This document shows positions 33,790 to 41,792 of a DNA stretch of 55,782 nucleotides, piece by piece. Numbering within the stretch: position 1 is the stretch's first letter; every line of letters begins with the position of its first letter. Below the pieces are notes generated by a model. It did not search any database, was not told where the DNA came from, and saw only the letters and a list, made by a program, of their open reading frames with translations. Position numbers and translations under genes: made by a program. Source of the stretch: Nocardia uniformis NBRC 13702 (GTDB taxonomy: Bacteria; Actinomycetota; Actinomycetes; Mycobacteriales; Mycobacteriaceae); contig NZ_BDCE01000047.1 of the NCBI RefSeq assembly GCF_001613345.1, positions 1 to 55,782 of the forward strand, in the 5' to 3' direction.

Positions 33790-34971
33790 ATGACGGACAA
33801 GGTGTTGGAGCAGGTCGAAGCACTCGGTGAGCGGTTGGCCGCCACCGCCGCCGACAGCGAAGCACTCGGGCGATTGTCCGACGACAGCGTCGCCCTCATC
33901 CGCGAAGCCGGGGTGATGCGACTACTGCAACCCGCCGACTTCGGCGGGTACGCCGCCCACCCGCGCGTCTTCGCCGAAACCGTCATGGCGGTGGCTCAGC
34001 GATGCGGTTCGACCGGATGGGTCTGCGGCGTCGGCGGCGTGCACCCGTGGGAGATGGCGCTGATGGACCGACGCCTGCAACAGGAGGTGTGGGGCGAGGA
34101 CCCCGACACCTGGATCGCCTCGCCGTATGCCGCCCAAGGCGTCGCCACGCCGGTCGACGGCGGCTACCGGCTGCGCGGACGCTGGGGCTTCTCCTCCGGC
34201 ACCGACCACTGCGACTGGATCTTTCTCGGTGCCACCCTTGGCGACGCCGACGGTCGTCCCGCCGAACCGCGCACCACTCTGCACGTGGTGCTGCCCCGCG
34301 CCGACTACGAGATCGTCGAGGACACCTGGGACGTCATCGGTCTGTGCGGCACCGGCAGCAAGGACATCCTCGTCGAGGACGCCTTCGTCCCCGTCTACCG
34401 GACCGTCGACGCGCAGGCGATGTCGGAGGGCTCGCAGGCTGCGGTGGCCGGCCGCGACGAAACCCTCTATCGGCTGCCGTTCTGGGCCATGTTCCCGCTC
34501 GGTATCACCGCCGCGGTCATCGGCATTGCCGAAGGCGCACTCGCCGTGCATCTCGCGTACCAGCGTGACCGCACCACCATGACCGGCGTCCGCATCACCG
34601 AGGACCCCTACACCCTGTCCGCGATCTCCGAGGCCGCCGCCGAGATCGCCGCATCCCGCACCCAGCTCCTCGACGGTATCGAGCGCCTCTACGACCTCGC
34701 CGACGCGGGCACCACCATCACCTTCGCCGATCGCGCCGTGACCCGACGCAATCAGATCCGGTGCGCCTGGCGCGCCGTGGCCGCCGTCGACGACATCTTC
34801 GCCCGCTCCGGAGGAAACGCGGTCCGCCGCAGCAATCCCGTACAGCGGTTCTGGCGCGACGCCCACACCGGTCTGCAACACGCCATCCATACCCCCGGAC
34901 TCGTCTACCACGCCACCGCGCTCACCACCATGGGCATCGAACCGCAACCGCGACAGCGGATCATGATCTGA
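33790..34971 (+). CDS. flavin-dependent monooxygenase, HsaA/acyl-CoA-dehydrogenase type
   Basis: 393 residues; the ATG is preceded by GAGAGGTGAGGG. The fold is acyl-CoA dehydrogenase-like: N-terminal helices with REAGVMRLLQPADFGGY, a middle beta domain with GRWGFSSGTDHCDWIFLGA, and a C-terminal helix bundle ending RFWRDAHTGLQHAIHTP. DAHTGLQH and SSGTDH are typical of two-component FMNH2/FADH2-using hydroxylases (HsaA, HpaB-like, dibenzothiophene-type), not of true acyl-CoA dehydrogenases. A separate flavin reductase is needed and is not adjacent. Controlled by the palindromic operator immediately upstream. The substrate is probably aromatic or steroid-derived. Confidence 0.85.
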   Translation: MTDKVLEQVEALGERLAATAADSEALGRLSDDSVALIREAGVMRLLQPADFGGYAAHPRVFAETVMAVAQRCGSTGWVCGVGGVHPWEMALMDRRLQQEVWGEDPDTWIASPYAAQGVATPVDGGYRLRGRWGFSSGTDHCDWIFLGATLGDADGRPAEPRTTLHVVLPRADYEIVEDTWDVIGLCGTGSKDILVEDAFVPVYRTVDAQAMSEGSQAAVAGRDETLYRLPFWAMFPLGITAAVIGIAEGALAVHLAYQRDRTTMTGVRITEDPYTLSAISEAAAEIAASRTQLLDGIERLYDLADAGTTITFADRAVTRRNQIRCAWRAVAAVDDIFARSGGNAVRRSNPVQRFWRDAHTGLQHAIHTPGLVYHATALTTMGIEPQPRQRIMI

Positions 34972-35096
34972 GCCGCACACCCGGAAACGGGCTCGCCGAC
35001 TGGCGAGAACGCCGAGAAACGACGAATACGGCTCAACCCCTGGTGAAATTCGATGGGCACCGATGAGTTTCGAGCGCGTAGGAGGTCTACCCGTTT

Positions 35097-35648
35097 ATGA
35101 GGAAACTGATCTACTCGATCGGCGTATCGCTGGACGGTTACATCAACGACCGTGACGGCAGCATCGACTGGACCGACCCGGACGATGAGCTGCACCAGTT
35201 CCACAACGACAGGTACCGCGAGATCGAGGTCTCGCTGCACGGCCGCCGACTGTACGAGCTGATGGCCGAATACTGGCCGCACGTGCCCGAGACCGCGTCA
35301 CCCATCGAGCGCGAGTTCGCCGCCCTCTGGACGGAGAAACCCAAGGTCGTCTTCTCCCGGACGCTCACCGAGGTCCAGTGGAACAGCACTTTGGTCAGTG
35401 CGAACGCGGTCGACGAGGTCCGCAGGCTCAAGGCCGGAGGCGATGGTGTCATGGAGGTCGGTGGCGCGGGCCTCGCGGCCTCGCTGCTGCCCCACGGGCT
35501 CATCGACGAGTACCAGTTGTTCCTCTCACCCATGGTGCTCGGCGGCGGCACACCGCTGTTCCCGCCACTGGACAAGCGCATCCCGCTCCGACTGGCCGAG
35601 ACGAGGCACTTCAACACCGCGGTGATGCTGCGCTTCCTCGCCGACTGA
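35097..35648 (+). CDS. RibD C-terminal/DHFR-like reductase
   Basis: 183 residues; GTAGGAGGT lies 9 bases before the ATG. MRKLIYSIGVSLDGYINDRDGSIDW is the N-terminal strand and loop of the dihydrofolate-reductase-like RibD_C family. LHGRRLYELM, KVVFSRTL and VGGAGLAASLLPHGLIDEYQLFLSPMVLGGG are its NADPH-site and dimer motifs. Stand-alone members reduce pteridine- or flavin-precursor-like compounds or have unknown substrates; it is not a riboflavin-operon enzyme here because no rib genes are near. It starts 125 bp after the monooxygenase stop on the same strand and may be cotranscribed, but has its own strong ribosome-binding site. Confidence 0.85.
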   Translation: MRKLIYSIGVSLDGYINDRDGSIDWTDPDDELHQFHNDRYREIEVSLHGRRLYELMAEYWPHVPETASPIEREFAALWTEKPKVVFSRTLTEVQWNSTLVSANAVDEVRRLKAGGDGVMEVGGAGLAASLLPHGLIDEYQLFLSPMVLGGGTPLFPPLDKRIPLRLAETRHFNTAVMLRFLAD

Positions 35649-35736
35649 GGCTGAGGTCATCTCAGCTTCGGCAACACGCCATCATGCCGAGTCGAGTGCG
35701 AATTCCGAGTGGTGGTGCGTGTTTACCAAGCATCAC

Positions 35737-36059
35737 TCAGTTCTGCGTGAAATGTGCGCCGAGTCGTCCGCACAACACGGCCAACTCGGATTCGTCGACA
35801 CGCGGCCCATCGCTCCATGAGGTGAACCAGTCCACTGTGTCGGGCGTGCCTGCGGGGCGGACGAACACATGCTGGTGGAAGTGCGTGACGCTGCGGCCGG
35901 TGATCGCTGAGAACACGTATTCAGGCGATAGCTCGGTGCGCAACGCGTATGCCGCGCGGCGAGCCGCCCAACCGACTGCGGTGCCCTCGGCATGGGCGTT
36001 GGCGGCGGGCAGTTGCCGCCCGGAGTTGCGGCGCGGCGTCGTGGTCGGCTGAACGGGGC
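35737..36059 (-). pseudogene. HIT-family hydrolase fragment lacking its N-terminal half
   Basis: On the minus strand about 105 residues read as the C-terminal part of a histidine-triad protein. AALRTEL-like and PEYVFSAI stretches lead into THFHQHVFVRPAGTP, which holds the H-x-H-x-H nucleotide-phosphate-binding triad, and the frame ends GRLGAHFTQN. Full HIT proteins need a further 60-90 N-terminal residues with the first strands; here the frame runs directly into the 3' end of the VOC gene at 36060, with no ATG and only internal GTG/TTG codons. It is most simply a truncated gene left after a deletion that joined it to the VOC gene. Confidence 0.6.
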
Positions 36060-36644
36060 TCAGCGCGCGGGCGGTTCCATGAAGGCGATGCCCCACCCCA
36101 CGTGGCCGTGCCAGACGCTGGCGATGCGTCCGCCCTGCACAGCCGGTTTGGGGTCGCCGATCGGGCCACCGGCCGCGCGAATGGCTTTCACGGCACCGTC
36201 CAGATCGGGGGTCTTGAAGGCGACTCCGACCAGTGCGGGCGGCTGACCGGAGGTCACCGCCTCGATGAATGGCTCGCCCACCCGGTAGAAGGCCATTTCC
36301 GGGCCGTCCGGACCACGTGGATGGAACCTGCGGCGTGGTGGATCACCGAGTACCGCAGTGAGATTGGTGACGGTGTCGTCCAATTCGGGTGCCCAGTAGA
36401 CGACGTGGTCGACGATGGTGACGCCGTTCGGATGTGATGAACCATCCGGTCCGGCAGTGGAATCCACCAGGGTGGGCACACCCAGCACGTCCGGGTCGGC
36501 GTGCACCTCGTCGAAGCCCCAGGCGGGCTGGCCGAAGGTGCACGTCACCTGACCGATGCGAATGGTCCCGTCGATGACGGTGAAACCCAGTGCCGCCCAC
36601 GCCTGCTCGTCACCGGGCAGGCCGAGGCGGGTGAGCAGCGGCAT
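36060..36644 (-). CDS. VOC/glyoxalase-like domain protein
   Basis: 194 residues. The ATG (36644-36642) shares one base with the TAA of the upstream fadH gene (TAATG), so translation is coupled. Two glyoxalase-type beta-alpha-beta-beta-beta repeats are suggested by VTIVDHVVYWAPELDDTVTNLTAVLG and ALVGVAFKTPDLDGAVKAIRAAGG, with Glu in EMAFYRVGEPFIEAV. Possible metal ligands are His of DHVVYW, Glu of GEPFIEAV and the C-terminal His of WHGHVGWGIAFME. The family includes lyases, isomerases and dioxygenases; no reaction can be assigned. The coupling suggests it works with the dienoyl-CoA reductase. Confidence 0.8.
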   Translation of the reverse strand: MPLLTRLGLPGDEQAWAALGFTVIDGTIRIGQVTCTFGQPAWGFDEVHADPDVLGVPTLVDSTAGPDGSSHPNGVTIVDHVVYWAPELDDTVTNLTAVLGDPPRRRFHPRGPDGPEMAFYRVGEPFIEAVTSGQPPALVGVAFKTPDLDGAVKAIRAAGGPIGDPKPAVQGGRIASVWHGHVGWGIAFMEPPAR

Positions 36645-38671
36645 TACAGGGCCGCCGCCAGGCGGGTGCCCTGATCGATGGCACGTTTGGCGTCGAGCTC
36701 GGAGGCCAGGTCGGCGCCGCCGATGAGGTGTACCTTGACGCCCGCCGCGATCAGCGGCTCCTGAAGTTCGCGGACGGACTCCTGTCCGGCGCAAAGGATC
36801 ACGTTGTCGCACTCGATGACGCGCGAGCGTTGACGCTTTTCACCGAAGCTGATGTGCAGCCCCTTGTCGTCGATGCGCTCGTAGTTCACGCCGCCGATCT
36901 GTTCCACGCCCTTGGCCTTGACCGCGGCGCGGTGTACCCAGCCGCTGGTCTTGCCCAGATCCTTGCCGAAGGAGGAGGCCTTGCGTTGCAGCAGTACGAC
37001 CTCTCGTGCGGCGGGGGAGGGCTTGGGGGCGGTGACGAAGCCGCGCACGTTCTCGTCGTCGGTGACACCCCACTCTTCCTTCCACTCGTCGAGCTTCAGG
37101 CTGGGATGTCCTTCGACGGTGAGGAATTCGCTGACATCGAAGCCGATACCGCCCGCGCCGATAACGGCTACCTTCTTGCCGACCGGCTTACCCTCACGCA
37201 CCAGTTCGGCGTAGGTCAGTACCTTCGGGTGGTCGATACCCGGGATATTCGGTACGCGCGGCTTCACGCCGGTGGCCAGAATAACCTCGTCGTAGCGGCC
37301 GTCGATGAGCTGCTGCGCGGAGGCGCGGGTATTGAGATGCAATGTCACGCCCGAGATTTCGATCTGCCTGGTGTAGTAGCGAATGGTTTCGCTGAACTCT
37401 TCCTTGCCCGGGATGCGGCGGGCGATATCGAATTGGCCGCCGATCTTGTCATCGGATTCGAACAGATCCACCCGGTGCCCGCGCTGGGCGAGGCTGACCG
37501 CCGCCGAGAGTCCGGCCGGACCCGCGCCGACCACCGCGAACCGGCGGGTGCGCCGGGTGGGGAGCAGCTTCAGCTCGGTCTCATTGCCCGCACGCGGATT
37601 CAGCAGGCAGGACACGTGTTTCGCCTGGAAGGCGTGATCCAGGCAGGCCTGGTTGCAGGCGATGCAGGTATTGATCTCGTCGGCGCGGGCTTCCTTCGCC
37701 TTATTCACCCAATCCGGGTCGGCCAGCAGCGGGCGGGCCATGGAAATGAGCTCGGCGTCGCCGCGGGTGAGGATCTCCTCGGCCGTCTCCGGCATATTGA
37801 TGCGGTTGGACGCGCACACCGGAATATTCACCAGGGCCTTGACCTTCGCGGTCCACTCCACGAAGGCCGCGCGCGGCACCGAGGTGACAATGGTGGGGAC
37901 GCGGGCCTCGTGCCAGCCGATATCGGTATTGATAATGGTGGCCCCGGCGGCCTCGACATCCTTTGCGAGGGCGGCGATTTCGTCCCACGTCTGGCCGTTC
38001 TCCACATAGTCGGCCATGGAGAGCCGGAACACGATAATGAATTCCGGGCCGACGGCCTCGCGCACCCGGCGCACGATCTCGACGGCGATGCGGCGGCGGT
38101 TCTCGGCGCTACCGCCCCACTTGTCCTTGCGCTTATTGGTGCGCGGCGCCAGGAACTGGTTGATGAAATAGCCTTCACCACCCATGATCTCGACCCCGTC
38201 GTAGCCGGCGAACTTGGCGAGGTAGGCGCAGCGGGCGTAGTCGTCGATGGTCTGCTCGACACCCTTGGACGACAGCGCGCGTGGCCGGAAAGGGTTGATG
38301 GGTGCCTTGATCGACGACGCCGACACACTGCCGGGCATATACGAGTAGCGACCCGCGTGCAGGATCTGCAAGGCGATCTTGCCGCCCTCGGCATGGACCG
38401 CCTTGGTGATGGCGCGGTGTCGGTACGCCTCGGTCTTATTGGTCATCTTCGCACCGAAGGGCAGCAGCCAGCCGGTGCGGTTCGGCGCGTAGCCGCCGGT
38501 AATAATCAGGGCCACACCACCTTTCGCGCGCTCGGCGAAGTAGGCGGCCAGCTTGTTGGTGTTCCAGGCCCGATCCTCCAGGCCGGTATGGATGGAACCC
38601 ATCACCACGCGATTGCGCAAAGTGGTGAATCCGAGGTCGAGGGGCTCGAACAGGTGCGGGTAGGAACTCAT
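36644..38671 (-). CDS. fadH: 2,4-dienoyl-CoA reductase (NADPH), FadH type
   Basis: 675 residues. The ATG (38671-38669) overlaps the stop of the PadR gene (ATGA). The N-terminal FMN barrel of the old-yellow-enzyme type covers about 1-370 (FEPLDLGFTTLRNRVVMGSIH, LQILHAGRYSYMP, GGSAENRRR). A 4Fe-4S site follows (CIACNQACLDHAF...CLLNP, about 335-360). The FAD/NADPH half has VVGAGPAGLSAAVSLAQRGH and VIGAGGIGFDVSEFL. This is the full E. coli FadH layout. It removes conjugated double bases in beta-oxidation of polyunsaturated acyl chains. PadR control and a VOC partner are local features. Confidence 0.93.
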   Translation of the reverse strand: MSSYPHLFEPLDLGFTTLRNRVVMGSIHTGLEDRAWNTNKLAAYFAERAKGGVALIITGGYAPNRTGWLLPFGAKMTNKTEAYRHRAITKAVHAEGGKIALQILHAGRYSYMPGSVSASSIKAPINPFRPRALSSKGVEQTIDDYARCAYLAKFAGYDGVEIMGGEGYFINQFLAPRTNKRKDKWGGSAENRRRIAVEIVRRVREAVGPEFIIVFRLSMADYVENGQTWDEIAALAKDVEAAGATIINTDIGWHEARVPTIVTSVPRAAFVEWTAKVKALVNIPVCASNRINMPETAEEILTRGDAELISMARPLLADPDWVNKAKEARADEINTCIACNQACLDHAFQAKHVSCLLNPRAGNETELKLLPTRRTRRFAVVGAGPAGLSAAVSLAQRGHRVDLFESDDKIGGQFDIARRIPGKEEFSETIRYYTRQIEISGVTLHLNTRASAQQLIDGRYDEVILATGVKPRVPNIPGIDHPKVLTYAELVREGKPVGKKVAVIGAGGIGFDVSEFLTVEGHPSLKLDEWKEEWGVTDDENVRGFVTAPKPSPAAREVVLLQRKASSFGKDLGKTSGWVHRAAVKAKGVEQIGGVNYERIDDKGLHISFGEKRQRSRVIECDNVILCAGQESVRELQEPLIAAGVKVHLIGGADLASELDAKRAIDQGTRLAAAL

Positions 38672-39279
38672 TGCTGAGCACTGCCTTTCGGGGACGCGGG
38701 CGACGGGGCTGTGTCGCCGGGCCGGGTGGTGTCCTGACGGGTGGTGTCCTGGCGCAGCGCGGTCAGGACCTCGTCGCACCAGTCGACGAACCCCTCCTCG
38801 ACGCGGACACCCGCGCGCAGGACGAGGTACTGGTGCAGTGCCGTGCCGGAGAGCTGTTCCGGTGCGGAGAAGTCTTTTTTCTCGAAGGCCCGAAAGATCT
38901 CGAGTCGTTGGGCGTGCTGGTCGCGGTGGCGTTCGACATCCGCGCACAGGGCCGGGATATCACCGTGCGAGGCGGCCCGCAGTTTGACGCCCAGCTCATT
39001 GCGCATGGGCGTGATGTCGGTCGGTTCGGCAATCCAGCGCGACAGTTCATCACGTCCGGCATCGGAGACGGTGTAGACCTTCTTATCCGGCCGCCCGTCC
39101 TGGGCCACTGTCTCGACGGTCAGCCAGCCCTGCTCCTCCATGCGCTTGAGTACGCGATAGATCTGCTGGTGGGTGGCGTTCCAGAAGAAGCCGATGGATT
39201 TGTCGAAGCGCCGCGCCAGTTCGTACCCCGAACTGGCGCGTTCGGTCAGCGATACCAGCAGCGCGTGTTCGAGGGCCAT
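38668..39279 (-). CDS. PadR-family transcriptional regulator
   Basis: 203 residues from the ATG at 39279; upstream frame extensions lack a start signal. MALEHALLVSLTERASSGYELARRF and IYRVLKRMEEQGWLTVE form the PadR winged helix with the long recognition and wing segment (QDGRPDKKVYTVSDAGRDEL). The C-terminal helices (about 95-180) make the dimer domain of subfamily 1 members. The last residues are a short duplicated RQDTT stretch, a sign of slippage. It starts the fadH-VOC operon with an ATGA overlap, and CTATGCA-6-TGCATAG lies 29 bases upstream of its start as a likely autoregulatory site. The inducer may be a phenolic or acyl compound. Confidence 0.88.
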   Translation of the reverse strand: MALEHALLVSLTERASSGYELARRFDKSIGFFWNATHQQIYRVLKRMEEQGWLTVETVAQDGRPDKKVYTVSDAGRDELSRWIAEPTDITPMRNELGVKLRAASHGDIPALCADVERHRDQHAQRLEIFRAFEKKDFSAPEQLSGTALHQYLVLRAGVRVEEGFVDWCDEVLTALRQDTTRQDTTRPGDTAPSPASPKGSAQQ

Positions 39280-39588
39280 ACGCCGAGAATAACTGCGACT
39301 CGATGTACTATGCAACTTGGTGCATAGCGAGTCCGGAATGTAGAGCAGTTCCTGTACGTGTTCAGCGCCCGCTACTCCGCCTCGGATGAACCGCCCCGGA
39401 TGCGTGGTTGTAGATGCTGACTCCGGCCGGTGCCCGGGAGTGGGCGGCGCCGCACGGGCCGTTGGCCATGACCGACGAGGACCGTGACTGCCCCTGACTG
39501 CGGCACGCCGAGAAGCATCGCCGCAGGGCAACCGGATGACGGGTGTGTTCGCCGGGTGCGAGTCCCTCGCGTCGCATACTCTGCGCTG
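39280..39588. other. divergent PadR/transporter promoter region
   Basis: About 310 bases between the PadR operon and the Atg22-like transporter gene. The PadR-side end holds the palindrome at 39308-39327; the rest is G+C-rich with nothing else recognised. Confidence 0.4.
39308..39327. promoter_or_regulatory. PadR-type operator palindrome
   Basis: CTATGCA (39308-39314), six bases, TGCATAG (39321-39327): an exact 7-bp inverted repeat in the leader of the padR-fadH operon. The spacing and the TATGCA core fit PadR half-sites. Confidence 0.65.
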
Positions 39589-40962
39589 ATGGCGGAGGTA
39601 TCCGGGCAGGCGACAATCGGGCAGGCCAGCGGGCGCGGGCAGGTGGTCGCATGGGGTTTCTGGGATTGGGGATCCGCGGCCTTCAATGCCGTGATCTTGA
39701 CCTTCGTCTTCTCGGTGTATCTCACCGACAAGGTGGGCGAGGATCTACCGGGCGGTATTTCGTCGAGTGCGTGGCTGGGCTGGGCCCTCGGCGCGGCGGG
39801 GTTGGTGGTGGCGGTGACCGCGCCGGTGAGCGGTCAGTGGTTCGACGCCGCCGCTCGTCGCAAACTGTCGCTGGCCGTGCTGACCGGCCTGACGGTGCTG
39901 ACGATGGCGGGGATGTTCTTCGTCAACGACAGCTACCACTACTTCTGGCTGGGCCTGGTGCTGCTGGCCTTCGGCTCCGCGTTCTTCGAACTGGCGAATG
40001 TGCCCTACAACGCGATGCTGCGCCAGGTGTCGACACCCGCGACCGTCGGGCGGGTCTCCGGGTTCGGTTGGGCCATGGGCTACTTCGGCGGCATCGTGCT
40101 GCTGCTCATCTGCTATTTCGGATTCATCAGCGGTGATGGGGATTTCCGCGGCGTGTTCGGACTGCCGACCGACGAGGGCCTCAATATCCGTCTGGTGGCG
40201 GTCCTGGCGGCCGTCTGGTTCGCGGCCTTCGCGCTGCCCGTGCTGTTCACGGTGCCCGAATTGCCGCGCACCGACGCCGATCCGGGCGCGGCGGTCGCCG
40301 TCGTGCCGGCACCGCGCGGCGGTGTGGTGGTCGGCTGGTTCCGCGCCCTCGTCACCTCCTATCGGGTGTTGTGGCGCGACCTGCGTGAACTGTGGCACTC
40401 CGATCGCCACACCGTCTATTTCCTGTTGGCCAGCGCGGTATTTCGGGACGGTCTGGCCGGTGTCTTCACCTTCGGTGCGATTCTGGCCGTCCGGGTCTAC
40501 GACATCGCCGCTGCCGACGTACTGCTGTTCGGTGTCGCCGCGAATGTGGCCGCGGCACTGGGCGCGCTGATCGCGGGCCGTTTCGACGACCGTGTCGGCC
40601 CGAAGACCGTTATTGTCGGAGCGCTGATCGCCATGATTGTCTGTGGCTTGATCCTGCTGACCGTTTCCGGCCCGCTCATGTTCTGGATCTTCGGTCTCGC
40701 GCTCACCGTATTCGTGGGCCCCGCACAGTCTTCGGCCCGGTCTTTCCTCGCCCGTCTGGCCCCGCCCGGCCGCGAAGGTCAGCTGTTCGGTCTCTACACA
40801 ACCACCGGCCGCGCCGTATCATTCCTGGCCCCAAGCCTTTTCGGCCTCTTCGTCTTCGTCTTCGACGATGACCGCTTCGGCATAGTCGGCATTCTGATCG
40901 TGCTGGCGCTGGGCCTCGCCGCGCTGATACCGGTGCGTTCGCCCGCACGCCGGGCGCGCTGA
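39589..40962 (+). CDS. UMF1/Atg22-like major facilitator transporter
   Basis: 457 residues with 11-12 hydrophobic segments. I chose the ATG at 39589, after which VVAWGFWDWGSAAFNAVILTF is the family signature of the Atg22-like/UMF1 MFS subgroup. The loop between segments 2 and 3 has the MFS Asp/Arg pattern (SGQWFDAAARRKL), and a long hydrophilic loop follows segment 6. In bacteria these proteins are presumed effluxers or small-solute exporters; the substrate is unknown. No convincing ribosome-binding site precedes the start, so the mRNA may be leaderless. Divergent from PadR, with a long shared intergenic region. Confidence 0.88.
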   Translation: MAEVSGQATIGQASGRGQVVAWGFWDWGSAAFNAVILTFVFSVYLTDKVGEDLPGGISSSAWLGWALGAAGLVVAVTAPVSGQWFDAAARRKLSLAVLTGLTVLTMAGMFFVNDSYHYFWLGLVLLAFGSAFFELANVPYNAMLRQVSTPATVGRVSGFGWAMGYFGGIVLLLICYFGFISGDGDFRGVFGLPTDEGLNIRLVAVLAAVWFAAFALPVLFTVPELPRTDADPGAAVAVVPAPRGGVVVGWFRALVTSYRVLWRDLRELWHSDRHTVYFLLASAVFRDGLAGVFTFGAILAVRVYDIAAADVLLFGVAANVAAALGALIAGRFDDRVGPKTVIVGALIAMIVCGLILLTVSGPLMFWIFGLALTVFVGPAQSSARSFLARLAPPGREGQLFGLYTTTGRAVSFLAPSLFGLFVFVFDDDRFGIVGILIVLALGLAALIPVRSPARRAR

Positions 40963-40972
40963 TCGAGGTATT

Positions 40973-41605
40973 TCAGGGCTTCCAGGCGGCCATGCCCAGG
41001 CCGACGAGGCGGACCTGGCGCACCGCTGTGGCCACGACCCGCGGGCGGTCGCGGGGTTCGCTGGCGATGTAGTCGGCAATGCGTTCGGCGACCGTCGAGA
41101 CAATGAGGTCGGCGGCGAGTTCGAGATCGTCAGGCGACCAGGTGTCCAGGGCGCGGACCCGGGAGAGGTCGACGACCAATTCTCGGACTATCAGGTGCAT
41201 TTCGACGGAGATGGCGCTGCGCAGCGCGGCCGAGCCACCGTGGCGTTCGCGCACCAGAAAGCCGTAGAGGTCACGTTTGCCCTCCACCTGCTCGAAGACG
41301 AATCGGACGGTTTCGGCCAGGCGGGCATCGGGGGTGCGGCGCAATTCTCGTAGCGCCAAACGCAATTCGCGTACGCCCTGGGCGACCAGCGTCGCGCCGA
41401 GCTCCTCCAGTGAGGAAAAATGCCGGTAGAAGGCGGTGGGGACGATCCCCGCCGATCGCGCGATCTCCCGCAGGCTCAGGGCCGCGAAGCCGCGTTCGGC
41501 GGCCAGGGCGAGGGTGCCTTCCAGTACTGCGGCGCGGGTGCGTTCCTTGCGCTCACCTCGGGTAGCTGCCTGCTCGCTCACGTCGATGAGCATACATGCG
41601 TTCAC
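40973..41605 (-). CDS. TetR-family regulator, FabR-like
   Basis: 210 residues from the GTG at 41605 with AAGGGACAG upstream; an ATG 12 bases later is possible. The DNA-binding domain RTRAAVLEGTLALAAERGFA then LSLREIARSAGIVPTAFYRHF and SSLEELGATL matches E. coli FabR ([21 protein letters not shown], as I remember it) better than other TetR proteins. FabR represses unsaturated fatty-acid synthesis when unsaturated acyl chains are abundant. It faces the desaturase operon across a near-perfect palindrome, so I infer that it controls DesA3. The protein family also includes DesT-like regulators of desaturases. Confidence 0.88.
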   Translation of the reverse strand: MNACMLIDVSEQAATRGERKERTRAAVLEGTLALAAERGFAALSLREIARSAGIVPTAFYRHFSSLEELGATLVAQGVRELRLALRELRRTPDARLAETVRFVFEQVEGKRDLYGFLVRERHGGSAALRSAISVEMHLIVRELVVDLSRVRALDTWSPDDLELAADLIVSTVAERIADYIASEPRDRPRVVATAVRQVRLVGLGMAAWKP

Positions 41606-41684
41606 ATTCTGTCCCTTCGCAAGATGTCGTGTGGGTCACACGAACTGCAGGTTGAACTTGGGGGCGTCTACCCGGCAGACTAAC

Positions 41685-41706
41685 TCAGTGTACAGATGTG
41701 CACTGA
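41685..41706. promoter_or_regulatory. candidate FabR-like operator
   Basis: TCAGTGTACA (41685-41694), GA, TGTGCACTGA (41697-41706) is an inverted repeat with 9 of 10 pairs. It lies between the divergent TetR and desaturase-operon starts. Confidence 0.7.
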
Positions 41707-41792
41707 AAGCTCCCCGGTATCGGTACCGTGGACGGTGCACCCGACAACGACGGGGCGCGCCGAGATATTCGGTGACGCGACAGGAGGCCCGC

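Noticed and set aside
36728..38677. 649-codon open frame opposite fadH
   Set aside because: It mirrors the codon pattern of fadH, and no domain was recognised; long antisense frames are expected at this base composition.
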